64,000 nt of DNA from Diphasiastrum complanatum (taxonomy: Eukaryota > Streptophyta > Lycopodiopsida > Lycopodiales > Lycopodiaceae): positions 21,510,639-21,574,638 of the forward strand of contig CM055111.1 in the NCBI GenBank assembly GCA_029204225.1. Reading direction: 5' to 3'. Below are positions 42,540 through 54,280 of the stretch, piece by piece (the stretch's first letter is position 1; every line of letters begins with the position of its first letter). Made by a program: the position numbers and the translations under genes. Under the pieces are notes generated by a model that was not told where the DNA came from, made no database searches, and saw nothing but the letters and a program-made list of their open reading frames with translations.

Positions 42540-43570
42540 ATAGGGGATACTTTTAAGTTAACATTGGCATTGTTGCCACTCTTTTTGTCGCTCATCCATT
42601 TTGCTTTTCACATCCTTCTTTTAGTATCTTTTCTAGAATTTTAGAGTTTAGGGCCTCAATCTTGTTGTTAGTCTAAGTTAGTTCCACGCCCACTTCCCGC
42701 TCTCTTCCATGCCCTCTTTCCACTCCTCTTCCCACTCTCTTCCATGCCCTCTTTCCACACTCTTTCACGACCCTTCTTGCACGCCCGCCCTTCTGATCCA
42801 CGACCTTTTGATGCACGGATTGCTTCCTTGAACTACATTTGGTGAAGGAGTGCACCAACCGCGCATTCAACAGGGGGTGCAATTTAGTTCGTGACTGATT
42901 TGGAAAGAGGCGCAGCTGATTTCCGAGTACACGCAGCTGCCAGTTTTGCCTAGTAGCGGCTATCAGTTCTGGTGCTTTTCAGCTCTTTCCAAATTCAATA
43001 GGGCGCTAGAGGGAGAGCCTTCAACTTTTCATCAGTTTTGCTTGGTTCAACGACCATCAGTTTTGCTTGTTTTTCAGAGGGGAAGCATTCAACGACCATT
43101 AGTTTTGCGGCTGGGGAATCCGTTTTGCAGCTACATCCTTTCTCTGAATATCTTTTCTTGTGTTCAGATTCTACTTATTAGGTGTTCAAGGTCTGTTATA
43201 GATATTTTTCAGCAGCCATTAGCCGTTTTTCAGAGGTGGTTAAACGTTTCACACAACATAAGCGCTGGAGTTCATTTCTTGCACAAGCTTCCACGACTGC
43301 AGACCGTTGGGAAGCACGCACCTTCCACGGCCTTCTTTCCTGACCAGCATTTTTTGAGAGTCCTTTCATCTGATTTTTGAGTTCCAAGGTTCTAGCTGCA
43401 TGCATGAGCTTCTTTCTTCGGCTATTGGAAGAGCTGATTTTTCCGCAGTATTCACATGTTCCTCCGAGTCTTTCACACATTTCTCATTGCTGTTCATAGC
43501 AAGTCATTTCCATGGTTTCTAGCTACACGGTTTCAAGTGTACGAGTCATTTTCAGCTATTTTTTTGCCTT
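42540..43570. other. Unrecognised DNA between gypsy pieces
   Basis: CT-rich at 42680-42780, with two similar CTTCC.CTCTCTTCCATGCCCTCTTTCCAC units. Several GTTTTGC and TTTTTCAG words at 42930-43220. The long plus ORF 42946-43380 has no family. Possibly internal non-coding sequence of a gypsy element. Confidence 0.35.
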
Positions 43571-43575
43571 CTTTC

Positions 43576-43822
43576 GATCTATGAGCGAATTCCTTACCCT
43601 TCAGCCAATCGTGTGAGGGTCCTACAATAGGGTGTGGGAGTTCCTCAACATTCAATTTCGATCTATGAGCGAATTCCTTACCCTTCAGCCAATCTTGGAG
43701 GGTCCTACAATAGGGTGTGGGAGTTCCTCAACATTCAATTTCGATCTATGAGCGAATTCCTTACCCTTCAGCCAATCGTGTGAGGGTCCTACAATAGGGT
43801 GTGGGAATTCCTCAACATTCAA
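43576..43822 (+). repeat. Three tandem units of about 82 bp
   Basis: Each unit runs from TTCGATCTATGAGCGAATTC through CCTTCAGCCAATC, GAGGGTCCTACAATAGGGTG and TTCCTCAACATTCAA. The copies differ by one or two bases or a 2-bp deletion. Confidence 0.93.
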
Positions 43823-43945
43823 ACAACTGTGAGAGTGCCTCAGGTAGGTTGTGCGAGTAGGTGTGATCTTCACCAAAGTCTTGTGTGAGTAGGTTTTATG
43901 AGCATGTTGAGCGAGTAGTCCCACAATCTTTTTAGCCTGTGCAAG

Positions 43946-44636
43946 TGTGGTGACTCAGTTATGGCATTTTATATGATTTATTGGCTTTTTTATTATATTT
44001 ATTGAGTCTTGAATACTTCAAAAGCTGCATATTACTTGTTGTTGCCAGATTTATTATTTTTAAGTGTTATCCCTGCTTTACGATATTTCTGGAATGCAAA
44101 TGTAAGATCTTTTAGTCTTGAAGTATTTGAACTTCTTCAAAGGTCTATAGTCATTCTAGTTATATCATGGGAAAGACCTTCGAATTACTTAATCACAAGT
44201 TCATGAACGAGCTTCATATATTTAGGCCATATTCAACTGTTAAAGATCAACCTTTATTCTATAAGGGTATTCAACTTCACATTAGGCCATACAATGATTT
44301 GAGGTCATATAGAAGTTCTTAAGGATCAGCCTTGAGTTAATTCTAGTTAACGCTTTATTGGTATAAAGCACAAGGCAAGAATGCAAAAGGAGGTGTCTGG
44401 AATTATCCTAAGTGTATGAGGTCATGGCACACTTGCACCTATGACTATTCAAGGCAATTCATTTTCTTACGGCATGAGCTATGTTCCAGACCAACATTAA
44501 GCTCAAGGACAACTTTATTTGTGTGGGTATTAGCCTAGGTTAGTGGGCTGGCCTTGAGTTTAAATACATAAGTATCTTTTGAGGCATGGTCATTCTTTAT
44601 CTATTAGATCACTTTAGAAATTCGACCTTCCTAGCT
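43946..44636 (+). repeat. gypsy-associated LTR-like block, plus orientation
   Basis: Homologous to the reverse complement of 36130-36819. Begins TGTGGTGACTCAGTTATGGC. Its right end meets the copia LTR at 44637. Confidence 0.7.
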
Positions 44637-45554
44637 GTCATCCAAGCCGTATTCTTCTCAAAATCTTGGGAAACGTGACACATAGATCGAAGTGATCTGA
44701 TTCATGTCTACATCAGTATTTCGGGTCTCTACCATAATTCGATCCAGCAGCATATTATTGTCGCAGAAGGCCAGATCGTTTCGTGTTCGTCTTCTCCTTC
44801 TCTTTTCACGAACAATTTTCTTTCTTTTGAATTTTCTTTTCATGCGGAAGCCCTTACAGGATCCCAGACACTCGACTACGCATCCCAGAACATATTTTAT
44901 TCTAGCAATCAAGACACACAGCACATGACAAAGAGATACACGAAAATAGAGTGACTATATTGTCAGTTTGGTTTTGGAGCGAGATCGTCAGTGTCTCGCT
45001 CGTTGGCAGATTGACACTCTGCTCTTACGCTGTGTTCTGCTCGTTGGCAGACTTTCATTCACAGCTATGGTGTCTTTACTTTCTTACTCTATTTGCTACG
45101 TTTCTCTCTGTATCTTACAGATCTCTATATTCATATGTCTATATATTGTTATGATCCAGAGAGGATCGTTTATATCTCCACTATGTGAACTTTCCAAGAT
45201 AGCTAAACGTCGAATCACATGACTAGTTAACGCTAATCAACTAGTTAGTTAGACTCTGTCGTTGCTACTCGTTTCAGCTGGGCGTGAAGCCCTTTTGAGC
45301 TGCCAGCTGGCAGCGCAAAAGATTTTTCTTTGTTTGATTCGTAATCTCCCGTTTGCTTTCGTTCTTTTCATAGTTTTCGTTTTGTGTCCCTTTTTCGATT
45401 TGTGATCCTGGAGGTGTGTTTTCGATTCGCGAATAATTCGCGAATCGTTCGTGCTTCGAGTCAAAGACACGTTGACTGTCGTGAATCGTTCTCATTCGAC
45501 CTTCGTGTCTTGTTCGTGCTTCGACAAAGTTGCAGGAGTTCACTATTTCTGACA
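44637..45554 (-). repeat. 3' LTR of a minus-strand copia element
   Basis: The inner edge is fixed by the polypurine tract (minus strand AAGAGGGAG, 45555-45563) followed by TGTCAGAAATAG. The outer edge is proposed at 44637, where the plus strand reads TGTCATCC, giving matching TGTCA...TGACA ends and a length of 918 bp. It contains CGAATCGTTC/GCGAATAATTCGCGAATC palindromic words. Confidence 0.65.
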
Positions 45555-45563
45555 CTCCCTCTT

Positions 45564-47730
45564 GAACCTTGCAGCTTTGTTCGTTCAATCCAATTGCCTC
45601 TCTTTGCTTGGTAAAGAGTGGCTTGTTGAGCGGTTTCATGAGGAGATCTGCAATCATAATTTTTGATTTTATGAACTGGATTTGGAACTCTCCTTTCGAG
45701 ATCAAATCTCGAATGTGATGGTACTTCAGAGGAATGTGCTTCGTTTTTTAATGGAAGACAGGATCCTGGGACAGATAGATGGCACTCTGGGAGTCCATCA
45801 TCATCGTGCTTGGCCCCTCTTGTGGTATCTCGATTGCCTCCAACATCATTTGTAGCCACACTACCTCATTCACCACTTTCGAGGCTGCAACATACTCAGC
45901 CTCACAAGAGGATTGAGCTACCAGAGTTTGCTTTTTGCATATCCAGCTGATTGCAACTCCGCACGCTATTGTACATCCTCCAATAATGGACATGTTGTCA
46001 TCTTTGCAGCTCGCCTAGCTCGCATCACTGTAGTGATGTAGTTGAAATCATTTCTCTTCGTTTCTAGCTCTGTAGATTAATCCAACATTCTGGGTATCCT
46101 TTAGATACTGTAGGATTCGTTTGGCCATTTTTCAATGTGCTAGACCAGGATTGGAACAGAATTGGCTCAATGCGTAAACTGAGAAGGCTAGATCGGGTCT
46201 GGTACAAATTGTTAAGTACATCAGACTACCGATTAAGTTCTGGTAGGGTATACCTGCCATCTTCTGTTCTTCCTCTTCTGTTTCTGGGCAATCCTGTTTC
46301 GTGAGCTTGGCTCCAGCTATCATTGGTGTGGCTTTCTCTTTATAGTCCATCATGTGGTACTGCTTCAGCACTTTTCTGGCATATTCTGACTGACTCAAGT
46401 GCATTTCGCCATTTGTTCGATCTCTTTTGATCTCCAATCCTAGGCATTTTGTTGCTTCTCCAAGATATGTGATTTTGTAGTTTTCAGAAATCTGACTCTT
46501 CGTGTCTTTGATCAACATTAAGGAATTTTCTATCATCAGCGAATCATCCACGAAAATGGTCAATATCACAAAATCCTTTTCTACTCTTTTGATATAGACA
46601 TTACAGTCTGGTTGAGTAGGATTGAAGCCTAGAGACTTCAGAAGACCATCAAGCTTTTTGTACCAGGCTCGTGATGCCTGTTTTAGACCGTAGATGTATC
46701 TCTGCAATCGACAGACATATTGTCTGTTGTCGGGGTCTTCATAGCCTTCAGGTTGCTTCATGAAAATTTTCTCCTCTAGATCTTCGTGGAGAAAGGCTGT
46801 TTTCACATCAATCTGGTAAATTTCCAGATTGTACTATGTGGCGTATGCAAGGAGCAGCCTTATGCTTGTCATCTTGACCATGGGTGAATATGTGTCAAAA
46901 TAGTCGACACCATATCTCTGCGTGTAGCCCAGCCTTGCTTTGTAGCGGCCAATGGTGCCATCTGATTTCAGCTTTTTCTTGTACACCCACTTGCAGTCGA
47001 CTACTTTTCTGTTTTTTGGCAGTGGCTCTAATGTCCATGCCTCGTTTCGCCTCATCGACTCGATCTCTTCTGACATTGCCCATTTTCAGAATTCTCCCTC
47101 AAGACTCTGGATAGCTTCTTGGTATGTTGCTGGCTCTTCTGTGAAGCTGCAGTACTCGAACTGCGTGTCTTTGCTCCATTGAAGATTGTCAAAATAGCGG
47201 TCTGGAGGTCTTCTTTGTCTTGTTGACCTTCGAGGTTTGTTTCATCGCTGCTCGAACATTTCTTGTTCATGGGGTCGATCCTCTGTTTCCTGCTGCTCTG
47301 GAGTTTGGGGGCCTGCATTTTGATTTGATGTCTGTCCTCGATCTCCCTCTTGAATAGGCAGTAGTGTGAAGATCTCATGGTCTCTTTTGTCTTTCAGTCC
47401 AGGGAATGTGGACTCGTCGAACTTCACATCTCTGCTTGAAACAACCTTCTTCATGGTTGGATCGTAGAGTCTGTACACATGTGTCCCGTTCGAGTAGCCG
47501 ACCATGATTGTTTGCTCGGATTTGTCGTCGAGCTTGTTTCTCTTTTCCTTTGAAATGTGCTTGTATGCTGCACGTCCAAACACTCGTGCGTATGATAGAT
47601 CAGACTTTCTGCCTATCCACATTTCGTATGGTGTTATGTTCTCCAGCGCTGTCATTGTAGATCTGTTCTGCAGGTGTTGGCTGATTCTGACGAATCCCCA
47701 AGATACTCGGACAGAGCAACTCAAGAGCAC
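45564..47730 (-). pseudogene. copia pol: integrase end, reverse transcriptase and RNase H
   Basis: Order on the minus strand: integrase tail (NRSTMTALENITPYEMWIGR, then VGYSNGTHVYRLYD, about 47680-47380), a linker, RT start (NEAWTLEPLPKNRKVVDCKW, VYKKKLKSDGTIGRYKARLG), RT core (TAFLHEDLEEKIFMKQPEGY, IYGLKQASRAWYKKLDGLLK, FVDDSLMIENSL, YLGEATKCLGLEI), and RNase H (GGCTIACGVAISWICKKQTL, SSCEAEYVAASKVVNEVVWL, MMMDSQSAIYLSQDPVFH, IADLLMKPLNKPLF). The catalytic motif is FVDD instead of YVDD. Stops and shifts separate the blocks near 46100, 46820 and 47060. Gag, protease and most of integrase are missing on the right. Next to its 3' LTR. Confidence 0.88.
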
Positions 47731-49082
47731 CTCTCACCTTAGACCGAGGAGGTCTCTGAGAAGACGAGACTAATGAAGACTGAGAGCCGAGGAATACTAG
47801 TTAGTAATGACAAGTAAGACTGTGTAAGCCTCATGGTGAATCCCGGAAGATGGAATGACCATGTAGGAACTAGTATTTCTAGGCAAATGTAATAAATGCA
47901 AGTAGGCCCCTCTTAGAAAAGTAGAGTGAGCCACCTTTTGATGGTGACCTCTAGTGGAGAGTATTATTCCACTTTGTAATTTGTGAAATGTGGAAATTCC
48001 ACTAGGATGCCACTTAAGGAGCTCTCTTGCTTATTTAAGAGACTCCCTCTTTGAGTAGAGGAGCTTTTTGTGAATTGTATCAACTCCATGCTGAAATGAG
48101 AAGAGTCTTCACGAGTTTGGTACAACTATTGAGCTCCTTGATCATGCTTGTTTCTTGAGTAATGCATTTATGATATTGCCCTTCCCTCCTTTTGTGTGTG
48201 GTTGTGGACTGTAGAGTGGATTAGATTTGCTGTTTTGTAGAGTGGATTAGCTTTCTTGCTTTCTTGTGGATTAATGTAGGAACCAGCATTTAGGTAAACT
48301 AAATAGGCTGGATCTGTGGTGTGGTTCTTGCATATCTCTTTACAGTCCAGTTCTTGATGTTCTTGGGATGTCCAAGAATCTATAGACTGGTTGGTTTTTT
48401 TATTCTTGGACTTCTAAAATGCTGTAGATTAGTTCTTGTTTCTTGTTTTGCCAATCTATGCAAGTATAGCTCAATGTTAATGTATTGCAGGCTTTGATTC
48501 AGTCCGTTTTAAGTGTAGGTAGCTGTAGAAACTACTGAACGTTCATTTGGGCTACATGCTGATCTGTGAATGAGCGTTCTTGGCTTGCATCTATGTAGAA
48601 TGTAAGTGCGCTCAAGAGAGTTCGATCCTGAGTAGTCCTCTGACAGGCAGGACAAAAACAATACTACAACGTCATCCCGCTCCCTTCTGTCTGATTTGGC
48701 ATTGTAATATGAAGAACACATATAACGAATGCCATGATGTCTCATAACAGGTAGAAATTGTTCTGAGTAAGAAAGGAACCAAATCGAAAGTGAGAAACAA
48801 AAGATCCTCTGGAGCAGGGGATCTGTCAACATTTGGCACCGTTGCTACTTGAAATCCAAGACATTCTACATAAAGAAGAACCACAACCTTGTCCACGTTC
48901 AGATCCATGCACACAAACTCCAAATCTTTCACTACATATGAGATTATTCTAACTGGACAGAGCCACATAAATGGCTGCATCATTACCCAAATCCACAAAT
49001 AGACTCACAAATCCACTATTAACAAACGCCAACACATACCTGGATTTACTCCTCCTCCAAGCTTCCGCTCCTCCCGTTCCTC
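47731..49082. other. LTR-like and intergenic DNA
   Basis: 47760-48480 has the look of an LTR in plus orientation: a TTATTTAAGAGACTCCCTC TATA-like box at 48030-48050 and no coding potential. No boundaries or partner were identified. Minus-strand ORFs at 48509-48998 show no recognised family. Confidence 0.35.
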
Positions 49083-49430
49083 ACGCTTCAAATCTCAACC
49101 GGAGCCTAGCTTCGAAACTCAACCGACACTTCTGCTCACATCTCAACCGACGCCCTCCGCTCACATCTCAACCAACGCTTCCCTTCAAATCTCAACCGAC
49201 GATTTTTTTCAAATCTCAATCGATGATTTTTTTTTTCAAATCTCAACCGACGATTTTTTTTGAATCTCAATCGACGTTTTTTTTCAGATCTCGACCGACA
49301 GGTTCACATCAGATCTCGACGGACAGGTTTGCGTCAGATCTTGACCGACTAGTTCGCTTCAGATCTCGACCGACGGTTCGGGGTCCAATCTTGACCGACA
49401 GAATTCCTCACCATCTCAACCGACCAACTC
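49083..49430 (+). repeat. Short-period array, consensus TCTCAACCGACG
   Basis: About a dozen copies of AA(A/T)CTC(A/G)ACCGAC with variable T-rich spacers (unit about 22 to 30 bp). They lie upstream of the plus-strand gypsy gag, probably in that element's LTR or leader. Confidence 0.85.
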
Positions 49431-49708
49431 CATGCCAGACTATAGAACTTTCAAACGACACCTCTGAATGGCATTTCGACTGAACCACCATCTCCCGAAA
49501 GCCTTAGAGGCTGAAAAAAAAAAAAAAAGACATGAACACCAAAAAAATTTTAAAAAATAAAACTCATACCAATAGAAAGCCCTTTTTATACTGAGTCTCC
49601 ACCTTCACTTCCTTCAACACCAAAAAAATCCAAAAACACCAAAAACCCTAAAAAATCCAAAAACACCAGAAACACATACCCAACACAAAAAAGACACAAC
49701 AATACCCA

Positions 49709-50362
49709 ATGGCTGACAATACAGATCCTGAAATCCTAGAAGATTATCCATACGAGATCAGGTCCCCTGTAGCTGAACAAATCAGACGTCATAGGTTTTA
49801 CCGAATGTGGGCCCAAATACACGAGCCATCCACAAACTCATTCAGGGACAAGAATCTGATAGAGTTGAGTCTTCACGAGCACGAGCCTATTCTTATGGTG
49901 CTGAACCCTCACAGGCCAGAATTAACCTTAATGGAGTCTCTGCTACCCACACTGCTCATCATGAGAGACGTACACCCAAGCTAGATCTACCAAAGTTTGA
50001 CGGTACTTCGGACCCTCAAAGATTTTTGCAAATCTTTGAAAATGCATGTGATGTGTATGGCGAAACATCTCCCGATGCTATGGTCAAACTGTTTTCGATG
50101 ACCATGATCGCTAGAGCACGTGATTGGTTTTTCAACCTTGATCGTGAAGATAAGACAGACTGGTCAATCTTGAAAGAGTTCTTTATCGAGCGTTTTAAGC
50201 CCTTTCGCTTGATTGAGAGTCCTTTTGTCAAATTGAGTAACATCAAGATGGCAAAGGATGAACATGTACGAGACTATATCAAGCGTTTCAAACGCCTCAA
50301 AAGTCAAGTACAAGAACAACCCTCTAAACAGATGCTCATCATCTGGTTTTTAGTCGGCCTTC
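49709..50362 (+). pseudogene. Ty3/gypsy gag
   Basis: Start MADNTDPEILEDYPYEIRSP, then a frameshift at about 49820-49860, then RRTPKLDLPKFDGTSDPQRF, FENACDVYGETSPDAMVKLF, ARARDWFFNLDREDKTDWSI, LKEFFIERFKPF, KMAKDEHVRDYIKRFKRLKS and LIIWFLVGLP. This is the Retrotrans_gag domain of plant gypsy elements (the W, and DW...L...F...F pattern). It stops abruptly where oppositely oriented gypsy RT sequence begins, so the rest of this element is lost. Confidence 0.85.
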
Positions 50363-50891
50363 CAAGATGGTGGTCTGTATATGTGCTATGGACTCCAAGG
50401 TCATCCAAGTAAATTTCAAGAAATTTTTGTAGATAATCTTTAAAAGCAGATTGCATTACTCTTTGGAACGAACTTGGTGCATTACAGAGTCCAAACGATT
50501 CTGGTTCTCCTGGTTCAACAAGATTCATAGGTTATCTCCTAGCTGGGCCATCGTAAACATCTTTCAATTCTGACACTTGTTCTTCGGGTTCACAATGTGC
50601 TTTTGGTAACATGATGACCACATCATCCAGTGTATAGTGTTTAAAATGCTCAGGCATTTCATGTTGAACTTCATTTGCTTGTTCTTTGTCAAAAGGATTT
50701 GTCTTGGATCTTCGCTTAGCCTTTTTAGCAGGAATTGATCGTGGAGGTGATGACTTCTGAGAAGATAAACTCTTCTTCGAAGGTGAAGACTTCCTAGACG
50801 GTGATGTCTTGCTAGAACTCTGACTTGAGAAATCTTTCTTGACTTTCCCTTTGCCTTTATCCAATAAGGGTGGGCACATTCTTTGAATCAA
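50363..50891 (-). pseudogene. gypsy RT scrap joined to a Lys/Ser-rich region
   Basis: Minus strand 50528-50363: FGLCNAPSSFQRVMQSAFKD, YLQKFLEIYLDDLGVHS. This is the RT block with the catalytic YLDD. Upstream on the minus strand, 50891-50532 encodes a Lys/Ser-rich frame (KGKVKKDFSSQSSSKTSPSR) with PEHFKHYTLDDVVIML, which may be a gypsy-specific spacer. Most of RT between them is missing. Confidence 0.75.
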
Positions 50892-52778
50892 TCTTTTGAG
50901 GAGGATTTTTTCATTTCATGTTGCTTGGCTTGTTTCTTCGTCATTGAACCTGTGATCCTGTCTTCCTTCAATATAACTACTTTTGGCGGTTTTATTGTTG
51001 GTTCATCAGGAATATTACGCACTCCAAATATGGTCGGATCCATATGATTTAGAATCTACTCATCAGTAAGTTCTGCATTGTCATCATAAGTCAAGGCATG
51101 ACTCACAAGAATGAGTTCATCTTCAATCAGATCTAGTATAGGCTTCGTTGATATCCAAGCTACATTCAACACATTCAATGGAAAAGTAATCGGTGTATCC
51201 AAAGTTTGATCCAATAATGAAATCTCGTTCAAATCTGATTGATTATCTTGTTGACACATATAATTTGCTATACAGTCAATTGTTGCAAGGTCTTGATTCC
51301 AGTTGACAGTATCGGTTTGAGGGTCATAATGTACTCCCCAATTTTTTACTGGTCAGTCACAAGTATGATCCGTTGTTGATGAATCATCATCCTCTTTTTG
51401 AGCCACTGGTTCATGATTTTCAAAAGTGATTTTTCCGATACCCCAGTTATGAATTACTTGTGCAACTCGTAACCATGGGCGTCCCAATAGGACTCGGTAG
51501 ACATTTGGTGCTTCCGGTAAGTCCATTACTACGAAAGTAATGACAAACTGTACTTCGGCAATTTCTAACAGGTATATCTTCAACCATTCCTCGTGGACGA
51601 ACTGTCGTTTGATCAGCCAGCTTAATGGCAAAAGTCGCAGGCTTTATCTTTGTAAGGCCCTACTTTGCACATGGCTTTGTAGAAATCAAGTTAACTCCCG
51701 AACCGCCATCTATCATGGCTGCTTCATTAGAAAATTGTCTATGCTATATGGGCAGGGTGATATTTTTTTGTTCACTTTCCCAAGCTGCTCCGACATGGAG
51801 TACTTCATTAGATTCTTCAAATCCAGCACAAAAAAGTGGCTCTTGATGGACTTTTGGTTAAGCTTGAGTTAACTTTTGTACTAATACTTCTTTTGCTTTT
51901 GGCACCAACTTCAGGAACTCTCCCAACGAAATATTGATCTTACTAGACAAAATATTCATGAGCAGTTCTATTTGCGGCACTTCTGGTTCAGTCATCTTGA
52001 AGGGTTCTTCATGATGATGCAAGTGAGCATTCATATATGTACGTGAATTATTCAATGGTTGCACTGGTGAAGAATGAACTTCGGCTATTGCTCTAGCAGC
52101 TTCAACTGGGCATACTGTTGTTGAATGATTCGAGGATTGAAGTTGCAAAAAGCAGTCTCATGATCAGGCGAATTATACAAATGACATATACTGATTTCCA
52201 TTCGTTTTTTTAATTGAGGACACTCATTCATTGTATGATTTCCTGTACAAATGGAACACCAGACATTTTTTCTAGTAGAAAAAGTCTTTGCAAACTTCTC
52301 AGGTTCCTTGTTCGCTTGTCCATGGAAATCTTCCAATGCTTTGATCTTCTCATCAAATTGTGACTGCAACTTTTCCATCTGTTTCTGTTGGTTCTTCCCG
52401 AGTTTCTCGAACTCATTGAAAATCATCTCTATAGTAGCATTGACATTCGTTGATGCAATAGTGGTGGATGTTGTAGTGGTCTGCCCTGTTGTATAAGGCA
52501 ACATACTGATATTCGGCTCATCATCTGAATCTTTATCCTCCTCCCAAATTGCATTGTCCATAGAGTTTTGCAAAATTGCGTACTCATTTTGGCATTTCAG
52601 CTCACGTCTAATCCTTTTAGGTAGACCTGACAAAAATCACAATCATGGCATTTTCGTTAATCAACTCAGGTTCGCACTCAGATCTGAGGCATTTTACCCG
52701 TTCAATGTAATCTTGAACCATTTTCCTCTTTCCCATTTTAATTTTACTTAGAAGTAAGAAAGGGTCTTCCATAAATTT
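50892..52778 (-). pseudogene. gypsy gag C-terminus, zinc knuckle and aspartic protease region
   Basis: Minus strand: 52633-52085 reads LPKRIRRELKCQNEYAILQN and then a CCHC-like CSICTGNHTMNECPQ (C-x2-C-x4-H-x4-C), followed by SICHLYNSPDHETAFC, a second knuckle. 51631-51353 reads EIAEVQFVITFVVMDLPEAP, YRVLLGRPWLRVAQVIHNWG, the LGRPWL motif at the end of plant gypsy proteases. 51259-51056 is a spacer. Frames are broken repeatedly. Confidence 0.75.
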
Positions 52779-53054
52779 TCAAGGTTTGAACCGTGTGATA
52801 AGGGCTTGTTTGACAGACTCCCAATCTGTACGCTCACTTTCATCTTTATTATAGTACCAATCTTGTGTTGTGCCTGTTAAGGCCATAGGAAAAAGCTTAA
52901 GTTTATCCTGGGAGAAAACTTTGCCATAGACTTCACAAGATTCAGAATAGATCACTGGATCTGTTAATCCATTGTATTTGAGTAGATCCAAACGGGGTGC
53001 TCTCCTAACAATGATTGGATTGACTTCTTGAGGAGCACCTCCAGGAGCAGCCAT
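52779..53054 (-). pseudogene. Ty3/gypsy gag N-terminal part
   Basis: MAAPGGAPQEVNPIIVRRAP starts the frame. RLDLLKYNGLTDP, SCEVYGKVFSQDKLKLFPMA and DWYYNKDESERTDWESVKQA then match the gag at 49709-50362. A stop follows RFKP. Confidence 0.82.
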
Positions 53055-54257
53055 TTTTACAGATTAGATCAAGCAGACAATGAGATTGGATCTAGATTTT
53101 CAGTCAGGAACTATCTCAGATCAGATCTGCTAGATCTCTTTCACTTGACGAGAATCAGATTCCTATACCGTGAAAAAGATTCCTAAGATCAACTGATCGA
53201 TACTTCTAAAAATGAAAAATTCTCAAAATTAAAATCAGACTGAATCAGATTTGACCCAAAATTCGACAGAGACTTGATTTGAAAAATCAAAATCTAACAA
53301 TAGAACTGGCGAAGGTTCCTTAGGTGAAGGTTGACTGAACGAAGATTCAATAGTGCTATTTTTGGTAAAAACTCTCTGATCAGAATTTTCTGTCAAATTC
53401 TATGGAAATAACCTTCGCCGAACTCTCAGACTGAGAATCTAACACAAATAAAACTAGGGTGGAACTGGCGAAGGTTCCTGGCGCATAAAATCGCAATTTA
53501 TGTAGTTTGGCGAGGATAAAAATAGAGATTTTTCATGATCCGGATAGAATGAATGTTTGTCGAACTCAAAACTAGTAAATTACTATAAATAGAATAATTT
53601 GCAAACTCGATGAAGGTTTTGATGCAAATCAAGAGTAATACTGGTATTTTTACAAAAAAAAGACTTTATTGACAAAAATATAACAATATGACAACTGATC
53701 CTCTAAGGAACCTTCTATTTTTTATATTATTCTTTGCCGACCTGACAGTAGATAGATCTGAATCACATCTATGCACACTGAATCGGACGAAGATTCTTTT
53801 TCTGTATTTTTAGGGTTTTGATTTTTTGATATTTTTTGGTGGTTTTTCTGATGTTTCTGGAAATCTGCTGGGAAGGTATATTTGCCCTTCAAACTGAAGG
53901 TTCAATGATCAAAATTGAAGGGGCCTGCAACTCGCCGAACGTTTCCTGAAAGAGGGCAAAAGTTATCAGTTTTGATGACGATTTTTGCCTCCTTTTGACC
54001 AAAATCTGGCAGATTTGACCGATTTTTGTTGTTTTTTTTTATATCTCAGATCCAAATGGATTTTAAGATTGGTGATCTGAATAGCTTTCCCTGTTCTACA
54101 ATCAAATTAGATTTCAAACAAGTAAATCCACTCAAATCAAGCAAAATCACTCCCAAACTAATCCTAAATGCAGATTTAACACTATTCATGCCATGACAAG
54201 ATGCCTAATGCAAGCTAAGCATCAACAAACATGCTGCAAACTGAAAAACTGGCGTAG
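53055..54257 (-). other. Leader of the minus-strand gypsy element
   Basis: Non-coding between gag start and primer-binding site. GAACTGGCGAAGGTTCCTTAGG/GGAACTGGCGAAGGTTCCTGGCG repeats at 53300 and 53460, and AACCTTCGCCGAACTC at 53410. No ORF of note. Confidence 0.5.
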
Positions 54258-54276
54258 CTCCCCAACAACGGTGCCA
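54258..54276 (-). other. gypsy primer-binding site
   Basis: The minus strand reads TGGCACCGTTGTTGGGGAG, close to the TGGCGCCGTTGCCGGGGA type common in plant gypsy elements. It is four bases from the proposed LTR edge at 54281. Confidence 0.8.
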
Positions 54277-54280
54277 AAAT

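Noticed and set aside
42946-43380. 144-codon plus-strand ORF
   Set aside because: No motif, biased towards Phe/Ser/Gln from T-rich DNA, overlaps another minus-strand ORF, lies in TE debris.
48509-48998. Minus-strand ORFs of about 108 codons
   Set aside because: Two overlapping frames with no recognised family; no supporting context.
50304-50412. Overlap of plus gag ORF end with minus RT ORF
   Set aside because: Beyond about 50362 the plus frame is only the antisense of RT; not a real overlapping gene.
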